Source: Zopfochytrium polystomum | Taxonomy: Eukaryota; Chytridiomycota; Chytridiomycetes; Chytridiales; Chytridiaceae | DNA: 64,000 nt | Direction: 5' to 3' | Assembly: GCA_025765615.1 (NCBI GenBank) | Contig: JAIVFJ010000124.1 | Coordinates: forward strand, 1-64,000 | Shown: positions 21,009 through 32,711 of the stretch, in pieces | Layout: each line of letters starts with the position of its first letter | Position numbering within the stretch: position 1 is the first letter of the stretch | Position numbers and translations under genes: made by a program | Notes under the pieces: model-generated | Databases searched by the model: none | What the model was told of the DNA's origin: nothing | Seen by the model: only the letters and a program-made list of their open reading frames with translations

Positions 21009-23254
21009 CTAATGAGCGGTTGTGCCACATTTCTGAGGAAATAAACAAGTTATCACATGGCTCTGAAACCAGAAAAGAAAAGCACGGTTGCAAAAGTATT
21101 TCACTCACCTTCTGGCTTTGATGTCGTGTGAGGGCGTCCTACAAGAAGGAACGCGAGAGAGAGAGGGAGAGTGCGTGCGTTTGTGTTTGTGTGTTTGTGT
21201 GAGTGTGCGTACGAGAGTTGAGCGTCAACGTGCGAACGACAAGGGAAAGAAAATGCATGCAACCTTTCTCAGGAACCCTCGGTCACAGTTCTCGCAAACA
21301 AAGACTTTCTCGCTGTCATGGATCTGGCGATGCCTGACAAGATCGTGATTTCTTTCCAGAGGATTCGGTTTCAGCGGACAGCGTAAAACTCGAGTAGTGG
21401 GGAGCTAGGGGAATGACCCATTCTCACTGGCCTCTTTGCTCACCTGGCAAACGATGAGCCGCACGAACCGCACTGGTGTGGTCGAACATCGAGGTGGGAG
21501 GCCATGTGGGTCTTCAGATTGTAACGGCGGGAGAACCCTTTGCTGCATGTTGGGCACACTAGGTTTTGAACGTTTATGATGGATGACCGGGAGCCTCCAG
21601 GCGATTGGAACTAGGAGAAGGTACGATCGAGAAGAAGAAGAAAAATAGTAAGAAAGCGCTTCGTGGCGGAACGCCACACTTTTAAACTGCCAAAATTCTT
21701 CCTTACATCGTCGGGGCTAGGCCCACGACTGCTCGTTCTTGTCGCAGGAGCCAAGTTACTGGTCGGAAGAAGCACAGATGAAGATGATACTGCAGAAAAA
21801 GGCGAATGGGGAGGAGCCAAAAGTGAATCCGCCCTGTTTTGTGCAGGTAGGGGTCCAGTGTATGGATAGTCTTCGTCCGTCTGCTCTACTTGGACCGGTA
21901 TCGCTATTGATAGCAGTTCATCTGACGTTGGTTCGCCAGCGGAAGGCTCAGCGGCCGACCGCTTCTCGGATTGGCATTGAGTAGCAGTGGGGGTTACTGG
22001 GGATCGACGGCGACTCACATTGGTGATGGTCAGCGCCGCGGGGCGAGAAACGGCCGGTGGGGAGGACGTCGCGTTTGATAAAACAGGGTTGCTGGCAGCA
22101 GGCAACTCCTCGGCCCAAAGACCCTGAGTCCCAGCTGATGAAGCCGGCCGGTCGCTCGTAGTTTGCGAGCTCCATTCCACCGGATTTTCTTGGCGAAGCA
22201 AAGCGCTTTGTGCGTTCACATTAGCCTCACCTCCGCTAGGAACGCGATTCAAGGCTGACTCTGTTGGCAGTGCTTTCGGTAAGGAGACCGGTTGCGATGG
22301 TCCGCAGGACCGATGTGAGGACAAAAAGGTGTCCGCGGCGCTTTTTGCAGCGTTGAAGACCTGCTCCGCGAAAAGCTTGACAACGTCCTCAACTCCTACT
22401 GTTCCGCTGGCGGTGCGGAAAGTGTCGCCTGACTCGCTTACTCCATTGCGGGACGCACTGCCGGGATCAATATCCATTGGCGAGTTCGATTGAGCTGAGT
22501 TTGCGCAGTCCAAAAGCGATGCAGAGAGATCGCTAACAACAGCTGAGACTGCGGTATGCGCAGATGCAGCAACGGAGTTGATTAGCGCGATCCAGTGCTG
22601 CTGCTGCATAACGTCCCCGTTGATTGATTTCGGTCGATCGTTATGATGATGATGATGGTAATGAAGATGATGATGACTATGGCTTTCCGCCACTGCACCA
22701 AACAGAGGCTCCCGGCTCAAAGCTGTCCGACTGGCGCTGTCCACATAGAGGTCTGGGGATTCTGCTCCGCGCAGTAATCTGGCCGGTGGTGGGTGCGATG
22801 AAGAGGCACTTCCAGTGAGGATAGACGACGCCAGAGTCAATCGGCTCATGGCGTGATGTTCGGCATCCCTCGATTGAGGCTGGTGAACCGCAACAGACGA
22901 AGCCGTCTCTGAGGTGACAAAGGTCGGATTGGAGGGATTCAATGTGGACGAAGCGGGTAGGGACGATGTCGATAATGGTGTTGCTTCCGATGATGTGGGA
23001 AAGGAAGGTGTCGGTGATAGGTTATGACGTTGATATTCTGATGGTGGCTGCCCATCCTGGACGATACCAGCGTGGGCGATTGGAACGCTCAATCGCGAAG
23101 GCGGAGGATCGGCACTCATCGATCCATTCGATAGAAACGGTGCGGACGATGAAGGCGAGGGTACAGCGGATGATGCAGAAACATCCTCCATGATGGGGTT
23201 CGCCTCTGCAGCTGTCATCGATGGTGTCGATGGCGGCTGCTCCTCACCATTCAT
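21009..23254 (-). CDS. C2H2 zinc-finger transcription factor (three fingers)
   Basis: Spliced model: complement of 21707-23254, 21444-21610, 21264-21351, 21109-21138 and 21009-21062, giving 628 aa with all phases consistent. Introns are 96, 92, 125 and 46 bp. Exon 1 encodes ~516 residues of Ser/Pro/Ala-rich, probably disordered sequence with a His-rich patch ('HHHLHYHHHHHN'). Three C2H2 fingers follow at residues 535-555 ('CPTCSKGFSRRYNLKTHMASH'... type), 563-583 and 591-613. Finger 2 is split by intron 2 and finger 3 by introns 3 and 4; finger 3 has a His-X5-His ending. The first two linkers suit sequence-specific DNA binding in the nucleus; the target is unknown. The upstream GTG in the same frame was not used because the ATG at 23254 is the first ATG. 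It is transcribed divergently from the DHHC gene. Confidence 0.85.
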
Positions 23255-23676
23255 TTCTGATCTCGGAGACACGTTTGCAAACTCTTTCCAAAGAACGCCT
23301 CTTCAACCCCCTACCAACCCAAGCTCCTTCATACATTCTTCCCTTCCGCGTTCTTCCTCCAACACTGCTCGCTCCCAGGTGTAAGTGTGGAGGCAATTAA
23401 AGAGGCAGACAGCGAATTCATGTTACGCCGACCAATTTACAACGAACCCAAAGCAGGCAAGCCTGTCTTTATAAATCTTTTGCTACGTGTACTGCTAGGT
23501 GAGTTCCTTGGCTTCAACCATTGGTTCGGACAGTTTCTTCAGAATTAGTAGACGGTCGAAGCAAACACTCGTCTTTACGGCCACGTGCGCCCGACCATCC
23601 CAACTTTCTGCTGTCGTTGCGTGGCACACAGAGGGTACTTGTCACGCAGAGAAAGAGGACCCAAGCGCGAAGACGA
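23255..23676. promoter_or_regulatory. divergent promoter region
   Basis: A 422-bp gap between the start codons of the C2H2 factor (minus) and the DHHC palmitoyltransferase (plus). It must hold both promoters unless a 5' exon is missed; a GTGAGT donor-like site at about 23500 leaves open an upstream exon for the plus gene. No named element is seen. Confidence 0.5.
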
Positions 23677-25402
23677 ATGCCCCCGTACGCCCCCAGCCCC
23701 AGGAAAGTGCCGACGACTCCGGATGACGAAAACTCGTCGGTGGACGTAGAACAGGAGCAAGACGAGCAAGTCGCAAGCTCAATCTACTCGGCTCAAACGT
23801 TGGTCGTGGGCGCCCCCGATGCCGTCCCGCTGGCTATCGGTGCGGTGCGCAGTGTGCCGCACGGAACATGTTCGCGCGGCAAACGTCCGGTCGAACACGC
23901 AGAGCCAGTCTCCGCACCGACGACGCAGATTCGGTATGCCTCCATGGGGATGGAGGCGAAGACTGGCGATGGAGAAGGCACTGCACCCTTCTGTACATTT
24001 AGAGGTGACGAAACGGTGAACCAAAGCCTGGACCATTCGGAGCCAAAAGATCTCAGTCCCCCTCACCGTCAACCTCAATCGCATCAAGAGCCTGGACGTC
24101 CCAAGGATGTTGAACATTTTGCATCGCGAGCATCAAGAAAACTGAGAAATAGGCAAGCCAAAGCCTTGAAGATTCCCGTGTTCATTTTTTCCTACGAGCA
24201 ATTTTTCTCCTCCGCTTCGTTTGATCCGCGTCAGTTCAATATGTGGTGGAAAAGAGATGGCTTTCAGCGTCCTATCCACGGTTTGTATTCTGCACTTTTA
24301 TGATCAATCGACTGCGTCCGCCTGGTCTCTGATAGTTTTCTTGCAATGTATTAATACTTTCGTCTTCGAAGCTTACACAATAGGATATTTAGTGGTCGTC
24401 GTATTCCTCGCTGTCGGCTTCTTTGGCTTTCTTCAGTTTTTCGTACTTTCGTTCCATCTTCGAGTTGCGATTTTCGCATTGGCCGGATTTTTATGCCTTG
24501 GCCATATAGCGTTTGCTGTGATAACCATGACCATTGACCCTGAAGACGCTTCGGTCAGAAACGCGAAAGTTCCACGGAACCCTACTTTTGTCAAACGGCG
24601 TGGTGTGCCCGTGATTGATCCTCGAACCGGACTATGTGGCATATGCCAAGTCCATGTAGATGCTCGAACAAGGCATTGCAAGGTTGTCTTGCACACTTTG
24701 TTTAAACCAAACTAATGCATATGTTTGTAGCCTTGCAATAAGTGTGTGGCGCGATTCGATCATCACTGTCCATATCTGAGCACTTGTATTGGCAAAGCAA
24801 ACTACTCGTTCTTCATCGCGACAATCTCGACTGGGTTCATCCTCTGTACATTTGTAACAGCCATAGCCGTTCGAGCGTCCGTTCTCTATATAACTGAAAG
24901 GAACACTTTCGAAGGTGCTGGTAAGTTTCATAAGGACACTCTGATAGTTTGTCTTAAAAGGATTTCAGTGAATGGACTGCTTGGTTTTGGCGAAACCAAA
25001 ATTCGAATCGCTCTTGCCTCAACTGTCTTGTACGCCATTGTCGGCCTGGTTGTTGACTTTCTGGTTGCCGGTCTTCTTGGCTTTCATTTACGCATCAGTA
25101 CGTGCATAGATGATGTTTAACCTACATATTAATTTACTTGCACTTTGGCAGTCGCTCTCCGGTTGACAACCATCGAATTTGTGGAAGCCAGGGACGCTCT
25201 TCAGTTCGGCGCCCCCGAACAGATTCTCACACCAACAGCGCACGCTGTGACTCGGATAATAGATCAGGGCCGGGACTTCTCTTCTCAAACCCCAACCCTA
25301 TCTACCGAACAAGCAAACCATTCGCCGCAGCAAATTGAATTTCCCTCAGCGGCGCTGCGCAATCTGGGCCGTAGTCGCTCAGTTAGCAGGCGTCCTCTTT
25401 GA
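23677..25402 (+). CDS. DHHC-type protein S-palmitoyltransferase
   Basis: Spliced model: 23677-24280, 24336-24682, 24731-24920, 24969-25097, 25152-25402; 506 aa; introns of 55, 48, 48 and 54 bp, all GT-AG. Residues 1-200 are a polar N-terminal extension. Two membrane helices follow, then the cysteine-rich domain (about 300-335) with CysXXCys, HisCys, CysXXCys and the catalytic DHHC at 327-330, then '[12 protein letters not shown]'. Two more helices follow, and a 'LTTIEFVE' segment gives the family's TTxE motif. The family attaches palmitate to cysteines of client proteins at ER, Golgi or plasma membrane. The intron at 24683-24730 lies inside the catalytic domain. The first ATG in frame is 23677; the frame is open upstream to about 23509 without ATG. 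Which family member it is cannot be told. Confidence 0.92.
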
Positions 25403-25769
25403 GTCTAGGTCACTTAGTGTATATGTGAAAATCGTTCGGCGCCTTGATATGCCAATAATTGGCGGAGGACAGAACATTGGCGTGGAGGCGACGTTGGGCG
25501 GCCAGATGTTATTTCACAGATTATTTACAATGCTATTTAACGAAGGAGCCGATTGGTGTCAATATAGGTTCCTTTCTGCCTTAGTCGAGGGACTTCGTTG
25601 ATACGAGGTTCGCATTTTCGGTGCTGGGAAACGCACATGTTCCACTCCCGGTTTGGACCACACGCATTGGCACATAGTATTTTTCATTCTCACCACTATA
25701 AGGCTCAAAGGCTGAAGGAGATTTCAACAATGAAGGGGGACACAAAAAGAAAGTGCAATCAGAATGCCC

Positions 25770-26587
25770 TCAATCCCAAGACGGCTTGCCAATGACCAAG
25801 TCGAGAACAGCCATTGGCACAATGGCTTTCGTTGCAGACACTTTGATTTCGGCGATCGCAGCGGCGTAAGGGGATTCGTCGTTGCCGACAACAGCCGCTG
25901 GAAGACGGCCATCAACTGCCCACGTCGCTGCGCGGTAAGCTGCAGCAGAGACGATGGCCGCCGCAATGTTTTGCAGAGTCCGGATGGGGCTGCGGGACTC
26001 TCGGTTTTTCGAGCTTGCGAGATCCCACACCTTGGTTTGGAAGGAAAAGTTCAGAAAGGGGAAAAAAAAAGGGCAGGCCGTCCACACAGAAAGGCTACCA
26101 TGAAGAAGCTGACGAAGCCAGCGGCTTCGCGGGAAGCAAGCCAAGCGGCGATTCTCCAGAAAGTGGGGTCCAGCACGCTCACACGCCCAGTCGCCGATTG
26201 CTTCTTGATCAACGAAAGGTACCGCTCCTCCTCGGGCTTTTTCTGGAGGGCCGGAGCCGTCCTGAGCAGCAGCGCGACGATCGCCTGCAATGCGCCGGCG
26301 AGGGCCGAGGCGAGGGCTCGCTGCGCCGCGGGGCGCGCGGCAAGGAAGCGCAGGACGGGCGAGTAGAGGCCATTGTCTGCTGTGGCGGCCACGGCGAGGG
26401 TGGTGGTGGTGCCGTCGGATGCGATGACGTCCAGGACGGGTGGGGCAAGCCGCTGCGCCAGCGCGGCGATGGACCTGCGGCGGGCCTGGCCGAGGGCGAT
26501 GCTGATAAGGAAGGGGGAAATATCGAACCCGCGCGCTGGCTTCCTTGCCCCGTCCGCGCTGCCGGTAGTGTTGCTGCTGCTGCTCAT
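25770..26587 (-). CDS. Ala-rich hypothetical protein, possibly membrane-associated
   Basis: Two-exon model: complement of 26099-26587 and 25770-26030; a 68-bp intron; 249 aa. The start is the ATG followed by Ser codons ('MSSSSNTTGSADG'); the frame continues upstream only with a TTG. The protein is strongly alanine-rich with several hydrophobic, amphipathic helices (about residues 55-115 and 180-240) and a central 'TFWRIAAWLASREAAGFVSFFM' region across the splice site. Not recognised; I see no catalytic motif. It is convergent with the DHHC gene (gap 25403-25769, nothing identified) and divergent from the Slo-like channel gene. Confidence 0.6.
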
Positions 26588-26933
26588 TGTTTCGTTGTTC
26601 AAGGTCTTCTTCGTCCGATGCGGATGTTGGAGCCTTTAAGAAGAAGAAAAAAAAGGAAAAAAAAAACAGAAAATATAATAAAATCTCATGCGAAGGCATG
26701 TGACCACAGACAAATCCGCGGGTTTGCGGCTTCATTCGCCTTCCAATGCAATCATAAATATTGTTATACTAGGGGTGGACTGGACTCGGAGGCGGCGATA
26801 CTACTAGAAATCCGCGGTGGCTCTGGACCGAAAAGTTAGGATACTCGCAAGGGCAAGGTGGGCACTGGAAAAGGGGGCAACGAAAAGGCAGATATTAATA
26901 TCAGGGCAAGTGGTGATTTGCCCACGTGCTTTC

Positions 26934-27051
26934 ATTACAGTAGATTGTGAAATGGTTGACACCTCCACCAATCTTTTGATGATTTTTCAGTTTGTGGCCG
27001 CAAGTCAGCAGATTTCTGGAGGTGTCAACCATTCGGCAATCTACTGTAATC
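26934..27051. repeat. 118-bp inverted repeat (hairpin or MITE-like)
   Basis: Arms of about 35 bp, starting ATTACAGTAGATTG and including GGTTGACACCTCCA, occur at 26935-26968 and, inverted, at 27014-27049, around a ~45-bp centre. Mismatches are few. It lies in the shared upstream region of the genes at 25770-26587 and 27496-32072. It could be a miniature inverted-repeat transposon or a structured regulatory element. Confidence 0.75.
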
Positions 27052-27495
27052 GAATGCTTACCGAGGAAGTGTTCTTGTCGCGGCCACACCTTTCCACTCA
27101 CAGCAGAGACCACCGGAAAACGCTGGTAGCGCGAGTAGTTGAATCATATTTTCAGTTTTTCTGCTCACTTCCGCAAAACCTTCAAACTGGGAACAAAGCC
27201 GATGTTGGCCCCACGGAGAATGGCTTTTTCTCCTCAGAAATAAAAAAATTGATAAATACCTACAAAGCAGTGGATTGCGTAACAGTGTTTTAATGGTTGC
27301 CGGGCCGAAGGCGAGCTCGCGCGAGTGACAGATGGCCAGCCGGTTGGTGCGGCGGCCGGTTCTGAAATGGATGTGCGACGGCAACGCTGGCTGCTGGCTG
27401 TGGTACGTTCCAGCGAGCGGCAAAAAGTTGGAGGGAGAGTGGCACCTCGGGGACCGCCACCGCTGTCGCCGCACAAAATCTTTCTTCCATCGAAA

Positions 27496-30400
27496 ATGGG
27501 GCCAACTCCTTCTGGCAGGGCGGAAGCACCCCTGCCGCCTGGCGAGACGACGCCCTTGCTTGCCTCGCCGCTGCCTTTCGCTTCTTCTTCCTCTTCTTCT
27601 TCCTCCTCTGCGACTTCAGCCGCGCCAGCTGCATCTGAGTCTCCGAACCCGACGAAAGCCGCTGCGAACTTGAGGTTCATTGGCGACGTTGTCGCGCGAT
27701 CTCAACGCCTCGCGCGATCGTCCACGCTCTCTCTTCCTGGGCGTAACCGTCGCCGCCTTGCCAAGTACTCGCCCCATGGCTTGCGTGGAAGTAGCGGCCA
27801 TGATGAAGAGGAACCATCGGACGAAGATGAAGAGCGTGAGGAAAGTCTCCGCGCTATGGCTTTCCACACGCACGCGGTCTCCGGGAAGAACCCGTCCCTC
27901 CGCGAGAGGCTTGCGTTCTACATCGATTCGTCTTCGACAGGAAGGTCCTGGGAGGTCTTCGATCTTCTGATCAACGGCCTGTTCGTCCTCATCTACGTGT
28001 ACAATACATCTTTTTCCGACGGTGACATCCCCATAATCAACCACCAAGTAGACACGTTTTTGGCTGCACTTTTGTTGATTCAGTGGATCCCTATGTTATG
28101 GCTCGCTCTGGACCCAGATGCAATTTTCTCTCTGATGTCAATAATGAGCTGGCTGGCCACGGTACCGGTCCTCTTTGTGTATGCTGTTCGACCATTCTGG
28201 CCCGACGAGTTTTGGGGAACATTTCTCGATGCTGGCAGTATCGGCTTGTTCTACCCCTTTCGGTTCTGGAGGTACCATTTGACGCTCATGAAAGTCGTGC
28301 GGCCGAGGTTCGTTTCTCGGCCTATTTTCACCACTTCGCATTGCTCTAAATCGCTCCAAGCAAAGAGAAGCTGTTCGGCATGTCACGCCTGTCGCAAAGG
28401 CGTTTTCTATTGGGTGCTGGATTTTCGGCCTCTTGATCACCGTTACGAGCTTCGTTCATGTACGACGCTCCAGCTGTTTTTTATTTTTCCGGCTAATTGG
28501 TTTCCGCCAGTTTGTGGAACGTCACTCGAATGCGACCTTGGATTTCTTCTCTGTGTTCTATTGGATTTTTGTGACTGCATTCAGCGGCCTCAGTACGAAA
28601 ATTGTAAATGATGATTGGGTCTCTCGGCTGGTGATTGTGTAAGTTGATCACGAGGAATGCACGCAAATTCTAATGTTTTTGTCAAGCTACGTGATGATCG
28701 CCGGTGTCGTCTTCTTACCGCCAGCAGTCGCCGAGTTACTGGAGTTATTTCGAAAAAAAATCAAAATACGACCACTCCTTCCGAAACACCGCTCGTCGCG
28801 AGCACATTGTTCTCGTTGGCGAGCTTGAAGTTACAGCTGTGAAAGATTTCTTACGGGAATTCTATGTGCGTTGGCTTCTAAAAGACTTTTCAACGCACTA
28901 TGTGGAACTTTCTAACGAAAACTCCAGTGCGAGGACCATGGTCCGTCCACAATGACAACTCATGTAGTGATGATGAACCCTGCAGAGCCTTCTGAGGAGC
29001 TGAGAGAATTGCTCGCCGACCCGCTTTAGTTCGTTTTGGACATTTCCCTTTTCTCAGCTTCTGAAATTGCGCAAATATTTTCTTCCCACAGCTCGAATCG
29101 GGTAACTTATGTTAAAGGGTCTACTCTGAGTGCGCATGACCTTCAAAAAGCAAAAGTTGGAACTGCACGAGCGGGCTTCGTTCTTAGTTCGGATTACAAC
29201 GATAAAGACCCTGCCGAAGTTGACGCACTCACCGTCATGCGTGCGCTTTCGCTCAAACGCTTTTGCAAGGAGCTGAAACTTTTTGTTCAAGTCTTATTAC
29301 CTCAGAACAAGCAACATTTCGACTCCCTGGCAGAGCACGTTTACTGCTTAGATGAACTGAAACTCGGAGTACTGGCCCAGAATGCAGTCGCGCCCGGGTT
29401 CACCGCACTTATTAATGTGCTCATAACCTCGATTCCGGAAGCCTCAATCAGAACTTTTCAGCGAAACTTCCGTGTCGGGGCGGATGGACGAGGGCAGTGG
29501 GTTAAAGAGTATGTGGAAGGCGCCTCGATGGAAATTTATCCGGTGAGTGCATTCTTGGGTGCCCAGGTTCGCAACAACTTCTAATTAAAATTCATGTCAG
29601 GTGGTTCTCAGCAAGGCTTTTGCGGGACTTACTTTTCGCGAGGCAGCTGAGCGGTTTTACCTTCGCCATTCGATCATACTATTCGCCCTAGCTTCTCCCA
29701 ACAATACTACTACCAATACTACAACCACTACCACCGCTACTCGCACAAGATTGACAGCAAGTGGCGCGATTGCGTCAGATACCACCACTTCCACCACGTC
29801 GACGTCAAACCGTGGCGAACAGGACACTTCAAGCACACCTGCCGCAACTCCAGTCCGTCGAGTGTCTGTGAACCCATCATCCCACGTTCTCCGTGGCCAC
29901 GAGATTGCTTACGTTGTGGCCCGCAACGCATTTGTTGCTGAAACAGCTGCTGCGGAAGCCGAATGGCTCTACGAGCCGCCGCGCAATGGACATCCGATGG
30001 AATGGGACAATTCGTGGGAAGTCCGCGTTGACAGACAAGGACCGGACGACGCAGACTCCGATTCGTCTGACTCATCAGACGATGGCGCACCAGCAAAAGG
30101 CTTGGGAGGAGTTCTTAAAAAAGTGGCAAAACGAGCAGGTGGTGTTGGTAAACGTATTGCGGGAGCGGTGGGCAAATTTGCTCCCAGCGCAGGAACAGAT
30201 ACCGCGACCCCGACACCTGGAGAGTTGGTATCAGGATCGGAAATGGAAAATCCCGTTCCGGTTTCTGTCATTCCGGAGGTCGCAAACGTCGAGAACGCAG
30301 CGGCTGATAACATAGCCCCTGCACCGCACCCGATTGCCGGAAAGAGTGCGGCTGAGCCAAGACTGCTTTCAGCTCGGGACGTTGAATCCACTATTGCTGC

Positions 30401-32072
30401 TGACCGGATATCCCTGCTTAGCAGCATTGAAGACTCTGATGATTGGAAAGCGACTGGTGACTTGGTATTCATGGGAGGTAGCGCCGATATCGTCAACGGC
30501 GGAGACGGAAACGGTTCCAGTTCTCGTTACGGTATGGGTTCTGTGGATGAATTGGAGAATCCAGAGCTGGCGCTGGCCCCGTCTCCGGTTATAGACGAGA
30601 ATGACGAGGAAGAGGAGCCTTTTATTGCGCCTCCAGTCGCCCCGCCCCCAAAGCCCAACTTTTTCGGAAGGATGTTCCGCGGTCCTCGAAATGACTCAAG
30701 TGGCTCCAGCCCCGCACCGTCTCGACCGTCAACGGACAGCGCGGACACAGTCGCAGTGCAGCCTTCGGATCCCAGCGCTGGCCCGGCAGCGTTGCCCCCT
30801 ACAAATCACATAATCATTTGCAGTTTCGGAACTGAACGCTTCCCAGGAAACCTTGTATACCTCATCGCACCAATCCGAAGGCGAGCACCTGATTTGCCAA
30901 TACTTGTTCTTGCACCAGTCGAGCCCGATACAGACGAGCTGGCCACTATCATGGCATATCGCGGTGTCACTGTGGTGAAAGGTACACCACTCGTCAGAGC
31001 AGACTTGAAGAAAGTCGGCGTGGAGGCTGCTGCGAAAGCGATTGTGCTCGCGAACCCGACAAAACTGAAGTAAGCAAACTTTTTTGCTTGACTTGGACTG
31101 ACGAATTGCGCTTTCGTCTTCGAAGCATGAGCCAGCAAAACGCTGATGCACCAGCCCTCTTGTCTGTTCTGAACATTGAGGCCATGTCGAAAAACGGCAT
31201 TTTCATAAACATTGAAGTCCTGCATCCCGTGGTATTCAGTTTTTTTTCTCCTTCCCAATTTCCACTCGCCAAACTACGCAATGACTCGCAACACGTACTA
31301 ATATGTAATCCGACCCTGTCTCGCCTTTCAAGAACATGAAATTCATCGGAAACTTGGACGAGCGTCTCGTCAAAATGGATTTATACGGCCAAATGGTGAT
31401 TCCAGCCCTTGTTAGCGGACACATCTTTTGCCAGTCGATGCTGCATACATTGCTTGTTCAGGCAAGTATCTGTCACTTTGCTTATCCCTTTTTTTCCCCT
31501 TGCTTCACAAAGACTGAATGCACTATTTCGGGGGTGGGGGGAAAACCCCTTCATTCTAGACGTACTACAACCCGCATCTCCTAGTGATCCTCAAGCATTG
31601 GCTGTTCCCAACAACAAACCCGGCCAGCACGAACGGCAGCAGCGCCGGACCCCGCGCCATCCGTACGGGGTCAGCCTCTTCGTCGTCGTCGTCCATGGGC
31701 GCACTCTTTCCACATGACCAAATGTTCAAAGTTCGCATCCCGCGCAGATACCACGGCCTCCACTATGAACAGCTGGTGGTCCGCGCCCTGCGTGACTGCA
31801 ACGCTGTATGCCTTGGACTCTACCGGCGAGAAGAGGCTGATGGGCTGCATGACGCTTCGGCTGTGGACTCGGCACCAGCAGCCTCAACTTCAACTGCTCT
31901 GCCAGGTGGGCGTCAAAGTAAAAAGAGCTCTGCTTCGTCGAAGTCGGGAAGTGCTGTTCCTGGAAGGAAGTCAGTTGTCATGTACGTGGTTGTAAATCCG
32001 GCGAAAGACATTAAGCTGAGGAGGGGGGACGCGGCGTTCATGCTTGCGGCTACAATGCCTGCGCTTTCCTGA
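27496..32072 (+). CDS. Slo/BK-like channel with two RCK domains; one frameshift in A8 run
   Basis: Ten-exon model: 27496-28307, 28366-28459, 28511-28638, 28687-28865, 28928-29028, 29092-29542, 29601-31069, 31126-31231, 31333-31461, 31560-32072. Total 3982 nt; frame is kept only if one A of the A8 run at 28753-28760 is discounted, then 1326 aa. Six membrane helices (about 154-370), a pore loop, RCK1 (with 'CEDHG' and 'THVVMMNPAEPSEELRELL', to about 590), a long acidic Ser-rich linker (about 615-995), and RCK2. The family gates K+ flow by Ca2+ binding to the RCK ring. The pore reads 'FSGLSTKIV' and has no TVGYG-type filter. The intron at 31462-31559 is GC-AG (GCAAGT donor). An upstream ATG at 27367 is possible. 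3' side 32073-32711 is convergent spacer with no gene seen. Confidence 0.82.
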
Positions 32073-32711
32073 AATAGAAGAATTGTATTGGACCCCTTGA
32101 AGCAGAAAAGACTCTGCATGATGTTTGTTTCAATTTCTTTCATTCGGCTACAAAACTCTTCCCGGCAGCGTTTGGAACCCCCGAACTGCATTATCCCCCG
32201 AGCAATTCCCCAAGCAATCATGCGCAGGTCGAAACTTGGTTGGAAACAGGACTCAAAAGTAGCAGAACGGGGGTGAGAAGGAACGAAAGAGGGAGCAATA
32301 AGGAGTGCAGCTCAGAGGTGAAGCACAGAAAGGAAGGCAAGAACTCTGGAAAGAAATAAATGGCTGTGTGCTTCAAGCACAGTCAATAACGAAGACGGAG
32401 GAGTGAGCAGGGAAAGAAACATTACACGGAATTGAATGCGACGCAGAATGACACTGGGAAAACGATATTTAGGAGAAGAAATAAAAAATCAAGCTGTCCT
32501 AAAGACACAAATTCATAACTAACAAAGAATGAACCGACCAAGACAGTAGTAAGAAGCGACTCGTGAAGAACGAACATCAAGCAAAACAATGGTTCGCAAA
32601 CATCAACGTCCCAGATCAAACGCCGAGACAAAATATGCAAACAAGACTAAGAATATGGTTTGAGAAACGGACACACGATTCCACCGAATTAAAACGACAG
32701 TGGAACTTGAC

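Noticed and set aside
26015..26839. 274-codon plus-strand frame opposite the Ala-rich gene
   Set aside because: Antisense shadow of GC-rich coding sequence; the minus-strand model has proper splice sites and start.
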